The position numbers were made by a program, and so were the translations under genes. 44,913 nucleotides of DNA from Clostridia bacterium (GTDB lineage Bacteria > Bacillota > Clostridia > Lachnospirales > Lachnospiraceae). Where the stretch lies: assembly GCA_029101305.1 (NCBI GenBank), contig JAQXQS010000116.1:1-44913 (forward strand), read 5' to 3'. The notes under the pieces are model-generated. The model was given only the letters and a program-made list of their open reading frames with translations. It did not search any database and was not told the origin of the DNA. Within the stretch, counting starts at the first letter, position 1, and each line of letters starts with the position of its first letter. Shown one piece after another: positions 31,720 to 39,376 of this stretch.

Positions 31720-31748
31720 ATTATACCACCCTGAGGATAGCTTTTCAA
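31720..31748 (-). promoter_or_regulatory. Sigma-A promoter of phoH-ybeY
   Basis: On the minus strand, TTGAAA (31748-31743), a 17-nt spacer and TATAAT (31725-31720). A GTTACT/AGTAAC hairpin (31693-31707) lies in the leader. Confidence 0.7.
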
Positions 31749-31774
31749 CTTTTACATGAAAACAGGAAACTAAA

Positions 31775-31828
31775 AACTGCTGCAATTATATACTCCGAAT
31801 CAGATTCGAAAGTAAAACTGCAGCAGTT
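31775..31828 (-). terminator. Terminator of the DUF362 gene
   Basis: A 10-bp stem (AACTGCTGCA / TGCAGCAGTT) with an inner GAATC/GATTC hairpin; on the minus strand it is followed by TTTTTAG. Confidence 0.7.
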
Positions 31829-31878
31829 GTATATTTATTACCGTCCCCCACAACAGGTATTACAGCAAAACTCTTTAT

Positions 31879-32883
31879 TTATTCAGCAGTGAACGGAACT
31901 ACGTCTTTTACAGCTTCAGCCGGAGAAATTTCAGCATCTGCATTGTCAATATCAATAAGATGATATAGATCATTTCCCATGCCAATCTCTTTCATGTAGC
32001 TGAGCTGACGCAATCCGTGACGTGTAGTCATACGTTCACACAAGGCCTGTCTGTCATCATCTTTCAATGCAAAGACAAGATCAACAGAAGCCTGGTCCAC
32101 AGCCAGAATATCTGAAGAAGCAACGATGCCGATATTTGGAGTCACCACTGGTTCCGCTCCTACGCCCTCGCAGTCACAGGATACAGACATGTTGCGCAGA
32201 CAGTTGATAAAAGTGATATTCTTTCCGAAATGATCCACTGTCGCCTTAGAGGACTCTGTGATTCTCTCCATCAACTCTTCCTCGGCAATGCTCCATAAAT
32301 TGTCAGAGCCTTTCACTGTATGAATCATCCCTTTACCAATGCGGCCATCCGCGCATCCAATCCCAATATTCTTATTGGAACCACCGAAACCTCCCATGGT
32401 ATGTCCTTTGAAATGGGTAAGCACCAGAAGAGAATCGTAATTTACAATATGGCTTCCCATAGTCATATGGTCAAACCATTTACCTCCCTTTACAGGAAGA
32501 TCAATCGTCCCTTCTTCATCCATAATATCAACAGGGCAAAATGTCCAGCCATTTACCTTAAGGGTCTCGCGATGCAATTCAGTCGTATAGCGGTCTCCTT
32601 CATAATAAGTATTTGTCTCTACAATTGTACCATCCGGAATGTCATTCTTAATCAGATTCTCAACCCATGAACGAGGAATAATATTTGGTCCATGTTTCTC
32701 TCCTGTATGAAGCTTAATTCCAATTTTTCCAGTCATATTCTGATTCACGCGCTCATACAGTTTCTGCAATCCCGCTGGAGAAAGATCTCTTGTAAAATAA
32801 ACAGTTGACACTTCTCCGGTACGTTCGCTGTAAGGAATATAGTGTTCTCCACCTTTGCCAGGTATTATTTTTTTGTGATCCAT
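31879..32883 (-). CDS. DUF362 domain protein
   Basis: A 334-residue DUF362 protein. Typical features: KIGIKLHTGEKHGPNIIP, VETNTYYEGDRY, LVLTHFKGHTMGGFGGSNKN, IGIGCADGRIGKGMIHT. Cysteines in CADGRIG and CDCEG could bind a metal or cluster, but the ferredoxin domain found C-terminal in many DUF362 proteins is missing. Function is not established. Shine-Dalgarno AGGAGG about 8 nt upstream. It has its own 19-bp-spacer promoter with a MerR-type dyad and its own terminator, so it is a separate transcription unit sitting between yqfD and phoH. Confidence 0.9.
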   Translation of the reverse strand: MDHKKIIPGKGGEHYIPYSERTGEVSTVYFTRDLSPAGLQKLYERVNQNMTGKIGIKLHTGEKHGPNIIPRSWVENLIKNDIPDGTIVETNTYYEGDRYTTELHRETLKVNGWTFCPVDIMDEEGTIDLPVKGGKWFDHMTMGSHIVNYDSLLVLTHFKGHTMGGFGGSNKNIGIGCADGRIGKGMIHTVKGSDNLWSIAEEELMERITESSKATVDHFGKNITFINCLRNMSVSCDCEGVGAEPVVTPNIGIVASSDILAVDQASVDLVFALKDDDRQALCERMTTRHGLRQLSYMKEIGMGNDLYHLIDIDNADAEISPAEAVKDVVPFTAE

Positions 32884-32998
32884 ATTTCAAACCTCCTAAA
32901 ACCCTGTTTATGCAGCTGTTCAGCAGCTTCCCTATTACACGCCAAAATGTACTCCTTATCGCCTCTGGCGATAGCACCTTGGCTATCAGTCAGAACCA

Positions 32999-33029
32999 AT
33001 TATAGACCTTAAAGTCCACTTTAAGTCAA
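32999..33029 (-). promoter_or_regulatory. MerR-type promoter and operator of the DUF362 gene
   Basis: On the minus strand, TTGACT (33029-33024) and TATAAT (33004-32999) are separated by 19 nt instead of 17. The spacer holds an 18-bp dyad, CTTAAAGTGGACTTTAAG (33025-33008), which overlaps the -35 by 2 nt. A long spacer with a central dyad is the hallmark of promoters activated by MerR-family proteins, and the dyad resembles NmlR/AdhR sites (CTTAGAGTNNACTCTAAG type). No merR gene is in the window. Confidence 0.65.
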
Positions 33030-33036
33030 GCTCTTT

Positions 33037-34227
33037 TCATAGGGGATTCCTAAGGGATTTTACCCCGCATTTCTCCACCAATGTTAAAGTCCCTTTCATA
33101 ATGCAGCTGTTTTCTTCCATTACCACAGACAGACTACAGTTTTCGATTTTGCTTCCCTTTTCCAGCAAATTCTTTTTATAAGATTTTAATTGTACCATAA
33201 GTTTTTGTTCTGCCTCGTCCTTTGTATAAACAGCCTCCTGAATCTCATACGGTACCCTGATGATTTTCCCCAGAGAAAAGGGAAGGACAAAGTTTTCAGT
33301 CAGCCTCCAGGGAATTTCTTCTACAGAAACGAGGCACTGATTCTCTGTTCCAGTACCAGCACCAAAAATCCAGTTTCCTGTATGAAAATACCAGTTGGTC
33401 TTTGGCATTCCACTTTGAACCCTTTTCTCGTAAAGAAGTGGAATTTCCTTATAGTAGGAAGTCTGGTGGCGTACATAAATATCTGCATCTGCAGAAACGT
33501 ATTTCGTCCGGACCAGCTCCTGGCTGTCATTCAGGATTGGCACCTCCCCCGTTACAAGAACATCACCTTTCTTGCAATTATCGCCTATTCTCACCTGTTG
33601 AGTCCCGCTTCTGATAACTATATTCACAATTTCGCCATCCAGATCTGAAATCAGGTCACAAGGACTTTCAGACTTTTGTATATCTTCTGTAAGTGTTTCT
33701 TCCTGAATCGAAAGGAATAAGCATGTGCCCTGAACCCTGGCAGAAACAAACGTAATATCCGGATATTTTTTCCGAAGAAGGGACGCAATCTGGGAACAAT
33801 TTGCTTTTTTCCGACTTATTCCGTGAATAATGCCCTGCTGATCCAGAAATTCCAAAAGTTGAGGGGTGGAATTGGCTACATTTCCATCAATATGGATATT
33901 CCAGATATGACCGGAGAGCCAGAACAACAAAGAAGCGCAAAAAATAATCCCAATTATGAAGCATTTTCGCTTTTTACTTTTATACATCCAGAATGGCAAA
34001 CCTCTTTTTTGCAATATATGGATATGAACTCTGGTTTTTCTATGTATAGGGGTAAGTTTTCGAAAATTATTTACTGATATATAAGCTGTTATGCTGTTTT
34101 CCGATTGATGAAATACATTTTCCAATGGAATGGCTCTTGCGTGACAGAGATTTAAGAAGCGTTCGATCTGGTCTCCGGATATTGAGATTTTTAAGAAACC
34201 TCTAAGAAACTTTTGGGAACCATCCAT
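33037..34227 (-). CDS. yqfD: Sporulation protein YqfD
   Basis: A 396-residue protein of the YqfD family, required for efficient sporulation in B. subtilis. The N-terminus (FLRGFLKISISGDQIERFLNLC) and the single transmembrane helix (CFIIGIIFCASLLFWLSGHI, about residue 90-110) match the family, with a large domain after the helix including GEIVNIVIRSGTQQVRIGD and KKGDVLVTGEVPI. Start ATG 34227 (MDGSQKFLRG) is preferred because AAAGGAG lies about 11 nt upstream and it matches the usual N-terminus; an in-frame ATG at 34290 overlapping yqfC has no Shine-Dalgarno. Partner of yqfC immediately upstream. Confidence 0.9.
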   Translation of the reverse strand: MDGSQKFLRGFLKISISGDQIERFLNLCHARAIPLENVFHQSENSITAYISVNNFRKLTPIHRKTRVHIHILQKRGLPFWMYKSKKRKCFIIGIIFCASLLFWLSGHIWNIHIDGNVANSTPQLLEFLDQQGIIHGISRKKANCSQIASLLRKKYPDITFVSARVQGTCLFLSIQEETLTEDIQKSESPCDLISDLDGEIVNIVIRSGTQQVRIGDNCKKGDVLVTGEVPILNDSQELVRTKYVSADADIYVRHQTSYYKEIPLLYEKRVQSGMPKTNWYFHTGNWIFGAGTGTENQCLVSVEEIPWRLTENFVLPFSLGKIIRVPYEIQEAVYTKDEAEQKLMVQLKSYKKNLLEKGSKIENCSLSVVMEENSCIMKGTLTLVEKCGVKSLRNPL

Positions 34228-34280
34228 TTGGGTTTCGTCTCCTTTGCTATCTATTTTAAGAACTTTCCCTTCTGATATCT

Positions 34281-34634
34281 TTAGACGCATTCCAGCATTA
34301 CCGCTGTAATCCGGCCCTTTACTTCCATTTCTAAAACATTATAATGAAATATTTCCAGATTTTTCCCTTGAAGAATTACACGTCCCTGGTAGGTAACGAT
34401 GACCAGCTTTTCCGTAGTATAGGATAAAATGCTTTTATAGTTCTCGATCAATACCTGGGCCGGCCCGGTAATGGTAATAATCGGGGCTTTATATGCCAAG
34501 TCACCAGGAAGTTCCATAGCTGTCATAAAACGTTCTGAAACGGAATTATCCGTTTTCTTCCTGCCCCAATGTTTTTCTCCAGTCTTTTTTTCTCTTTCCG
34601 TAACATATTCTTTTCGAAATATATTGACAGGCAT
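34281..34634 (-). CDS. yqfC: Sporulation protein YqfC
   Basis: A 117-residue YabP/YqfC-family protein, associated with sporulation. The core (AYKAPIITITGPAQVLIENY to YNVLEMEVKGRITAVMLE) is standard; the N-terminal 35 residues are basic and longer than usual. GGGAGG lies 8 nt before ATG 34634, but this Shine-Dalgarno lies in a 14-bp hairpin (34635-34684) that also abuts the start codon, so translation may be restrained until the stem is opened. Followed by yqfD. Confidence 0.88.
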   Translation of the reverse strand: MPVNIFRKEYVTEREKKTGEKHWGRKKTDNSVSERFMTAMELPGDLAYKAPIITITGPAQVLIENYKSILSYTTEKLVIVTYQGRVILQGKNLEIFHYNVLEMEVKGRITAVMLECV

Positions 34635-34684
34635 AAAGAAAACCTCCCAGCTTTTCTCTCTAATTTATGCGGAAGGTTTTCTTT
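34635..34684 (-). promoter_or_regulatory. Leader hairpin sequestering the yqfC Shine-Dalgarno
   Basis: In the minus-strand RNA, AAAGAAAACCUUCC (34684-34671) pairs over 14 positions, one a G-U, with GGGAGGUUUUCUUU (34648-34635), with a 22-nt loop. The 3' arm contains the Shine-Dalgarno and ends directly before AUG. On the plus strand the same stem would be followed by TTATT, but no plus-strand gene precedes it. Confidence 0.55.
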
Positions 34685-34797
34685 TTATTCTATGTTAAAA
34701 TTTGTCAAAATCTCCTTTTCCAGAGCAAGTTCCAAAAAGATTTTCTGCCAAATGTGTGCTTCACAATTTATGGAAGCTTTTGCTTATACTTAAGTTC

Positions 34798-35337
34798 TTA
34801 TCGAAAAAGTATCAGTGAAAACCACAGAATAGTATTTCCGCCAAGATTGTATTCCATAGAGTGCTTCTCAACCAGTTCATTTACCACAACTCCGTGGCTT
34901 TCCAGACATGGATGCATTTTCTCTGGAAAACGGCATGGCTTTCCTTCCAGATATGCGCAATGCTCGCAAAGGTCGCAGGATTCCGTAGACAGTGTAAAAG
35001 TCTCAAAGCCCTCACCTTTCAAAAATCCGGCAACTTCTGTAGTCAGCTCTTCATGGGCATCTCTGGTAGCAAGCATTTCCTCCATATTCATCACATCGGA
35101 AACCTCTGCCACACTGGAGAAAAGGATCCCATTTGGGTAGCTGTGAATCCGCTTTCCGCATTCTTCCAGGCTGCCCACGGCAGGCGGACAGGCCCATGTT
35201 GTACCGTAGCGCTCACACTCCTGCTTACAGATCGTGCGCACACGCTCTCGTACTTCTATTTCAGCCGTATCCACAAGACGGTATTCAAAAATAGGATACT
35301 GGGCTATAAATTCTTCAAAGCGATTTGTATCTAACAT
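34798..35337 (-). CDS. DUF2284 cysteine-rich metal-binding protein
   Basis: A 179-residue DUF2284 protein. Cysteine clusters: CKQECERYGTTWACPP, CDLCEHCAY, PCRFPEKMHPCLESHG, consistent with iron-sulfur or zinc binding. Family members are found in anaerobes with no settled function. Start ATG 35337 (MLDTNRFEEF) has GAGAGGA about 8 nt upstream; the earlier in-frame TTG (35352) overlaps the dus stop. It lies 11 nt after dus, so the two are cotranscribed. Confidence 0.87.
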   Translation of the reverse strand: MLDTNRFEEFIAQYPIFEYRLVDTAEIEVRERVRTICKQECERYGTTWACPPAVGSLEECGKRIHSYPNGILFSSVAEVSDVMNMEEMLATRDAHEELTTEVAGFLKGEGFETFTLSTESCDLCEHCAYLEGKPCRFPEKMHPCLESHGVVVNELVEKHSMEYNLGGNTILWFSLILFR

Positions 35338-35348
35338 CTTTGTTCCTC

Positions 35349-36290
35349 TCAATCCACTAAATCCTGCTCGGCAAACAGGCTGGATACTACAGACAAATAC
35401 TCTGGCAAGTGCTGGGATTTCTTTATTTTCTTGGCGTATTTCTCATAATTGGTAAAATTCACTGCCATATAGCTCCATAATTCTTTCATACGGAACAGCA
35501 CGTTTCTTTCCCCGGAAAGGAGCTGCTGATATTCTTCAAAAAGACAGTCGTGAAATTCTCTCAATGTCTTTTTATCCGGAGCGCCACCCTCACGGATCTT
35601 TGTTACCAGTCCCGGATTGGTAATCAGCCCTCTTCCATACATGAAGCAGTCTGTGGCAGGGAAACGCGCCACAATCCGGTTATAGTCATCTGCCGAAAAC
35701 AGATTTCCATTATAACAAAGGGGCATTTTCAGGCGGTTTACAGCTTTCTCGTAGGCTCCCAGGCGTGGCAGCCCTCTATACATATCAGTCTGAATCCTTG
35801 GATGAATGATCAGCTCATATATGGGATATTTCTCATAGATTGCCAGCAGATAATCCCAGTCTTCTTCGTAATGGGTTCCAATTCTGGTCTTAATGGAAAT
35901 TTTCATATCCAGCTCTGAAAAAATCCGGTCAAGAAACCGGTCAAGTTTCTCTGGTTCTGCCAGGAATCCTGCGCCTTTTCCTTTGGCCGTAACCGTTCCG
36001 GAAGGGCAGCCAAGATTCAGGTTCACCTCCTCATGTCCGTAATCCTCCTTCAAAAGACAGGCTGTGCGGATAAAATCGTCTGCATTGCAGGTAAGGATCT
36101 GGGGAACCACGTACATTCCTTCATTTCGCTCTGGTGATACCTCGCAGATTTCCTGGAAGCTGAGATTTTTCTTCGGCTTGGCAGAAATAAACGGGGTAAA
36201 ATATTTATCCATCGGATGGTAAAACCAGTGATACGCCCGGCGGTATATATAATTTGTCACTCCCTCCATGGGAGCCATGTAGTCTTTCAT
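35349..36290 (-). CDS. tRNA-dihydrouridine synthase
   Basis: A 313-residue FMN-dependent Dus enzyme reducing uridines in tRNA. It starts with the FMN-binding MAPMEGVTNYIYR (APMxGVT motif). Catalytic C95 is in NLNLGCPSGTVTAKGKGAGF, phosphate-binding features are KISIKTRIG and LIIHPR, and CYNGNLFSADD and MYGRGLITNP complete the barrel. The C-terminal helical tRNA-binding domain is present. Which Dus subtype is not clear. GAGAGGA lies about 7 nt before ATG. First gene of dus-DUF2284-(yqfC-yqfD). Confidence 0.93.
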   Translation of the reverse strand: MKDYMAPMEGVTNYIYRRAYHWFYHPMDKYFTPFISAKPKKNLSFQEICEVSPERNEGMYVVPQILTCNADDFIRTACLLKEDYGHEEVNLNLGCPSGTVTAKGKGAGFLAEPEKLDRFLDRIFSELDMKISIKTRIGTHYEEDWDYLLAIYEKYPIYELIIHPRIQTDMYRGLPRLGAYEKAVNRLKMPLCYNGNLFSADDYNRIVARFPATDCFMYGRGLITNPGLVTKIREGGAPDKKTLREFHDCLFEEYQQLLSGERNVLFRMKELWSYMAVNFTNYEKYAKKIKKSQHLPEYLSVVSSLFAEQDLVD

Positions 36291-36326
36291 GCAATTCCTC
36301 TCAAATTTCTTTATTGTCCGTAAGGG

Positions 36327-36343
36327 TCTTTTTCAAGTACGCT
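36327..36343 (-). repeat. Dispersed repeat motif, copy C (AGCGTACTTGAAAAAG)
   Basis: The minus strand reads AGCGTACTTGAAAAAGA, matching the core of copies A and B. It is flanked by CCGTAA (36319-36324) and TTACGG (36351-36356), which could form a stem. Confidence 0.4.
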
Positions 36344-36366
36344 TTCCTCATTACGGCTTTTACACA

Positions 36367-36476
36367 ATTTAGGCTGTGCCAGATCATAAATACGGAGCTT
36401 AAAACCAGAGTCTTTTCAACCATCTGTCAGCCATTCGCTGACAGGCACCGTATCAAATGAAGTGCACAGCCAAATT
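36367..36476. repeat. Intergenic palindromic element, copy 2
   Basis: Outer arms AATTTAGGCTGTGC and GCACAGCCAAATT, inner ATACGG/CCGTAT (36390-36395 / 36448-36453) and an apical CTGTCAG/CTGACAG hairpin (36424-36444). The left flank CAATTTAGGCTGTGCC...ATCATAAAT parallels copy 1 at 9820. Lies between mscL and dus. Confidence 0.6.
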
Positions 36477-36520
36477 TCATACCCAACATAGAGATCTGCT
36501 TCCGCAGACATTCCATTCTT

Positions 36521-36940
36521 TTACTTCTCTTCCTCCAGAATAGAAGTACAATGCGGGCATCTTGTAGCTTCCAGAGGAATCTCACTCTTGCAGAACGGAC
36601 ATACCTTAGTGGTGATTTCTTCCTCTTCCTTCGGTGCGGAAAATTTCTCAGCTGCTTTATTCAGTGCTTTCACTATAATAAAGATGATCAGTGCCATGAT
36701 CAGGAAATTGATCACAGCAGTGATAAATTTACCATAATTCAGGGTCGCATCCCCTACCAGCTTCACACTCAGCTGATCAAAGTTAATCCCTCCGAAAATA
36801 CCCAGAATCGGATTGATGATGTCGTCTACCAGAGAAGTAACAATACTGGAAAAAGCGCCGCCGATAATTACGCCGACTGCCATATCCATTACATTACCAC
36901 GGCTGATAAATGCCTTGAATTCATCGAGAAACTTTTTCAT
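36521..36940 (-). CDS. mscL: Large-conductance mechanosensitive channel with C-terminal zinc ribbon
   Basis: A 139-residue MscL. N-terminal KKFLDEFKAFISRGNVMDMA and TM1 (VGVIIGGAFSSIVTSLVDDI, residues 22-41) line the pore, TM2 is near 72-91, and the cytoplasmic helix follows. Unusually for the textbook family, the tail ends in a CxxC...CxxC zinc ribbon (C114, C117, C128, C131; CPFCKSEIPLEATRCPHC). Family role: pressure-release valve on osmotic downshock. The added ribbon may tether or regulate the pentamer (inference). Transcribed alone from a good sigma-A promoter. Confidence 0.95.
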   Translation of the reverse strand: MKKFLDEFKAFISRGNVMDMAVGVIIGGAFSSIVTSLVDDIINPILGIFGGINFDQLSVKLVGDATLNYGKFITAVINFLIMALIIFIIVKALNKAAEKFSAPKEEEEITTKVCPFCKSEIPLEATRCPHCTSILEEEK

Positions 36941-36972
36941 CTTCCCTTTCCTCCCTTGGTTTGATAACGTTT

Positions 36973-37001
36973 ATTATACACGTTTCTCTTTTTTTAGACA
37001 A
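36973..37001 (-). promoter_or_regulatory. Sigma-A promoter of mscL
   Basis: On the minus strand, TTGTCT (37001-36996), a 17-nt spacer and TATAAT (36978-36973). Confidence 0.7.
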
Positions 37002-37099
37002 TGCTATCTGACAAAGTATTTCAATTTATAGTTATCAGAAGGCTCGCACGTGTTTAAAAACCGCTCTAGTAGACTTTTATAGAAAAAATCATTTTCGTC

Positions 37100-37129
37100 T
37101 TGTGCTTTACCATATTACTGTGATAGAAT
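37100..37129 (+). promoter_or_regulatory. Candidate promoter of the aminotransferase gene
   Basis: TTGTGC (37100-37105), an 18-nt spacer and TAGAAT (37124-37129), about 100 nt upstream of the ATG. Confidence 0.5.
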
Positions 37130-37228
37130 AAACAGGATTTTAGCACAAACCTGCTGGTTTACGATCCACAGCACATGGTTCGTTATTTTAATGGTTTGCT
37201 ATTTTAAGAGAAAGAAGGCTTACTGACG

Positions 37229-38386
37229 ATGAAATTTTCTAAAAGACTGGATTTATTTGGAGATGAAATTTTTGCCGCGCTGAATGACAGGCAGCTTGAG
37301 CTTGAGAAACAGGGTAAGAAAATATATAACATGAGTGTGGGAACTCCGGATTTCCACACACCGGACCATATTAAGAAGGCACTTATAGACGCAGCTGCTG
37401 ACGACCAGAACTGGCGCTACAGTCTCCGCGACCTGCCAGAGCTTCTGGATGCAGTCTGTACCTATTACAAAAAGCGCTTCGATGTAGAGATCACACCAGA
37501 TATGGTAATGACAGTCTATGGAAGCCAGGAGGGTATGGGACATCTTGGCATGGCCTTGTGTGATGAGGGAGACGTTGTCCTTCTTCCAGATCCCTGTTAT
37601 CCGGTTTTTGCAGCCGGAAGTAAGCTTGGCGGTGCAGTCCCTTACTATTATCCCCTTGTTGCAGAACACGATTTCCTGCCATTTGTGAAGGATATCCCGG
37701 AAGATATAGCCCGCAAGGCACGATATATGGTAGTTTCCCTCCCATCCAATCCGGTTGGCAGCATTGCGGTTCCTGGGCTTTATGAGGAGATTGTTGCGTT
37801 TGCAAAGAAATATGACATTCTCATTATCCATGACAATGCATACAGTGATATTATCTTCGATGGTGTCGAGGGAGGCAGTTTTCTCGCCACTCCTGGTGCA
37901 AGAGAGGTTGGAGTTGAATTTTTCAGTCTTTCCAAATCCTTTAATGTAACCGGTGCCAGAATTAGCTTCCTGATTGGAAATCCTGAAATTATCGCGGCTC
38001 TTAAGAAACTCCGCAGCCAGATTGACTTCGGTATGTTCCTTCCAATCCAGAAGGCTGCTATTGCAGCTCTTGAGGGACCTCTGGACAGTGTGAAAGAACA
38101 GTGCAGACAGTATCAGGCACGCCGTGACGCCCTTTGCGACGGTCTTGCTTCCATCGGCTGGGAGAAACCAAACGGCAAGGGAACCATGTTCGTATGGGCA
38201 CGTATTCCAGGCGGCCGCACTGACAGTATGGCTTTTTGCATGGAACTGATGGAAAAAGCCGGAGTTATCGTTACCCCAGGCGCAAGCTTTGGTCCTCACG
38301 GGGAAGGATATGTACGTTTCGCCCTTGTTCTTCCACCAGAGAAAATTAAAGAGGCAGTAGAGGCAATCCGGGTGAGCGGAATCTGA
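37229..38386 (+). CDS. Class I/II PLP-dependent aminotransferase
   Basis: A 385-residue fold-type I aminotransferase. NMSVGTPDFHTP is near residue 34, TVYGSQEGMGHLGMAL forms the phosphate-binding region, SLPSNPVG and HDNAYSDIIFDG follow, and the Schiff-base lysine K236 is in FSLSKSFNVTGAR. A C-terminal Arg in GYVRFALV would bind the substrate carboxylate. It resembles the DapL/PatA-like group; substrate not assignable. GAAAGAAGG lies about 10 nt upstream. Single gene, converging on rlmH with a shared terminator. Confidence 0.9.
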   Translation: MKFSKRLDLFGDEIFAALNDRQLELEKQGKKIYNMSVGTPDFHTPDHIKKALIDAAADDQNWRYSLRDLPELLDAVCTYYKKRFDVEITPDMVMTVYGSQEGMGHLGMALCDEGDVVLLPDPCYPVFAAGSKLGGAVPYYYPLVAEHDFLPFVKDIPEDIARKARYMVVSLPSNPVGSIAVPGLYEEIVAFAKKYDILIIHDNAYSDIIFDGVEGGSFLATPGAREVGVEFFSLSKSFNVTGARISFLIGNPEIIAALKKLRSQIDFGMFLPIQKAAIAALEGPLDSVKEQCRQYQARRDALCDGLASIGWEKPNGKGTMFVWARIPGGRTDSMAFCMELMEKAGVIVTPGASFGPHGEGYVRFALVLPPEKIKEAVEAIRVSGI

Positions 38387-38415
38387 TTTCATTAAAAGGT
38401 CTTAGTTCATATAAT

Positions 38416-38465
38416 AAAAATCCCAGATGGAAGTAATTGCATACTTCTTCCATTTGGGATTTTTT
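38416..38465. terminator. Bidirectional terminator between the aminotransferase gene and rlmH
   Basis: AAAAATCCCAGATGGAAG pairs with CTTCCATTTGGGATTTTT around a 13-nt loop, with A and T tracts on both sides. Confidence 0.8.
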
Positions 38466-38484
38466 AGTACTCTATGATTTTGGA

Positions 38485-38964
38485 TCATTTATGGTACGGC
38501 TCATGATTCATGATCCTGTACCCTCTGTAGATCTGCTCCAGCAGAATCATCTGCATCAGCTGATGGGGAAATGTCATCCTGGAAAAACTGAGCTTATAAT
38601 CAGCCCTTTTAAGAACTGCATCAGAAAGCCCAAGCGATCCACCGATCACGAAAGCGATGCTGCTCTTTCCCTGTACTCCAAGCCTGGCGATCAGATCTGA
38701 AAGCTCTACGGAATCCAGCATTTTGCCCTCTATGGCAAGGGCAATCACATAGTCTGTATCCCTGATATGATTCAGAAGCCTGTTTCCTTCCGTCTCCTTA
38801 ATCTGCCGGTTCAATGCATCCGACGCTTTATCTGGTGTTTTCTCATCAGACACCTGAATAAAGCTCAATTTACAATAGCGGCTAAGGCGCTTGGCATACT
38901 CTGCAATCCCATCATTTAAATATTTTTCTTTGATCTTGCCAACTGTGATAATACGAATTTCCAT
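38485..38964 (-). CDS. rlmH: 23S rRNA (pseudouridine1915-N3)-methyltransferase
   Basis: A 159-residue SPOUT methyltransferase of full family length. [40 protein letters not shown], the SAM-knot [18 protein letters not shown], and the C-terminal [27 protein letters not shown] are all typical. It methylates pseudouridine 1915 in helix 69 of 23S rRNA. It is 17 nt downstream of the Dabb gene and ends at a strong terminator. Confidence 0.96.
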   Translation of the reverse strand: MEIRIITVGKIKEKYLNDGIAEYAKRLSRYCKLSFIQVSDEKTPDKASDALNRQIKETEGNRLLNHIRDTDYVIALAIEGKMLDSVELSDLIARLGVQGKSSIAFVIGGSLGLSDAVLKRADYKLSFSRMTFPHQLMQMILLEQIYRGYRIMNHEPYHK

Positions 38965-38981
38965 TTATATTTATTGCTCCA

Positions 38982-39284
38982 TTACATCTCAAAATCCATG
39001 GCTACACGGTCGCAGACATTCGGTCTTACATAAGTATCTGCTACATGGACATGATTTGGATTCACAGCATAAGCAGCCAGTGCCTCAGCACTCTCAAGCT
39101 CTGTGATCAGGCACAGGTCACGTGTACTGAAAGCCAATGGTTCTGTGATAACCTCTGCCTTCAAAAGGCCAGGAACTACGCCTACAAGCCCTTCCAGGTG
39201 TTCTTTAATCTGTGCTTTCAATTCTGGTTTCTTCTCTTCTGGGATTTCTTCCTTGAATGACCACATTACCATATGTTTTACCAT
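38982..39284 (-). CDS. Dabb (stress-responsive alpha/beta barrel) protein
   Basis: A 100-residue dimeric ferredoxin-like fold protein. MVKHMVMWSFKEEIPEEKK, LEGLVGVVPGLLKAEVI and NPNHVHVADTYVRPNVCDR are family features (HxxxxxF near the start, PxH near residue 78). Function unknown; relatives range from plant stress proteins to polyketide cyclases. Start ATG 39284 has AAGGAG about 9 nt upstream, better than an in-frame ATG at 39359. Between ftsK and rlmH, same strand. Confidence 0.88.
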   Translation of the reverse strand: MVKHMVMWSFKEEIPEEKKPELKAQIKEHLEGLVGVVPGLLKAEVITEPLAFSTRDLCLITELESAEALAAYAVNPNHVHVADTYVRPNVCDRVAMDFEM

Positions 39285-39376
39285 TTTAATCGTCTCCTTT
39301 TTTATATTTTGTAACAGTCCGGATTCATACTGATTCTGGGATAAAGGTTCATCTAGCATTTTCTACAAATGCTCTT

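Noticed and set aside
37030-37070. Further copy of the AGCGTGCTTGAAAAA repeat between mscL and the aminotransferase gene
   Set aside because: Sequence GCTCGCACGTGTTTAAAAACCGCTC shares only part of the motif; similarity is too weak to call.
37253-38392. 379-codon open frame on the minus strand
   Set aside because: Exactly antisense to the aminotransferase, with no Shine-Dalgarno and no recognisable protein features; a shadow of codon bias.
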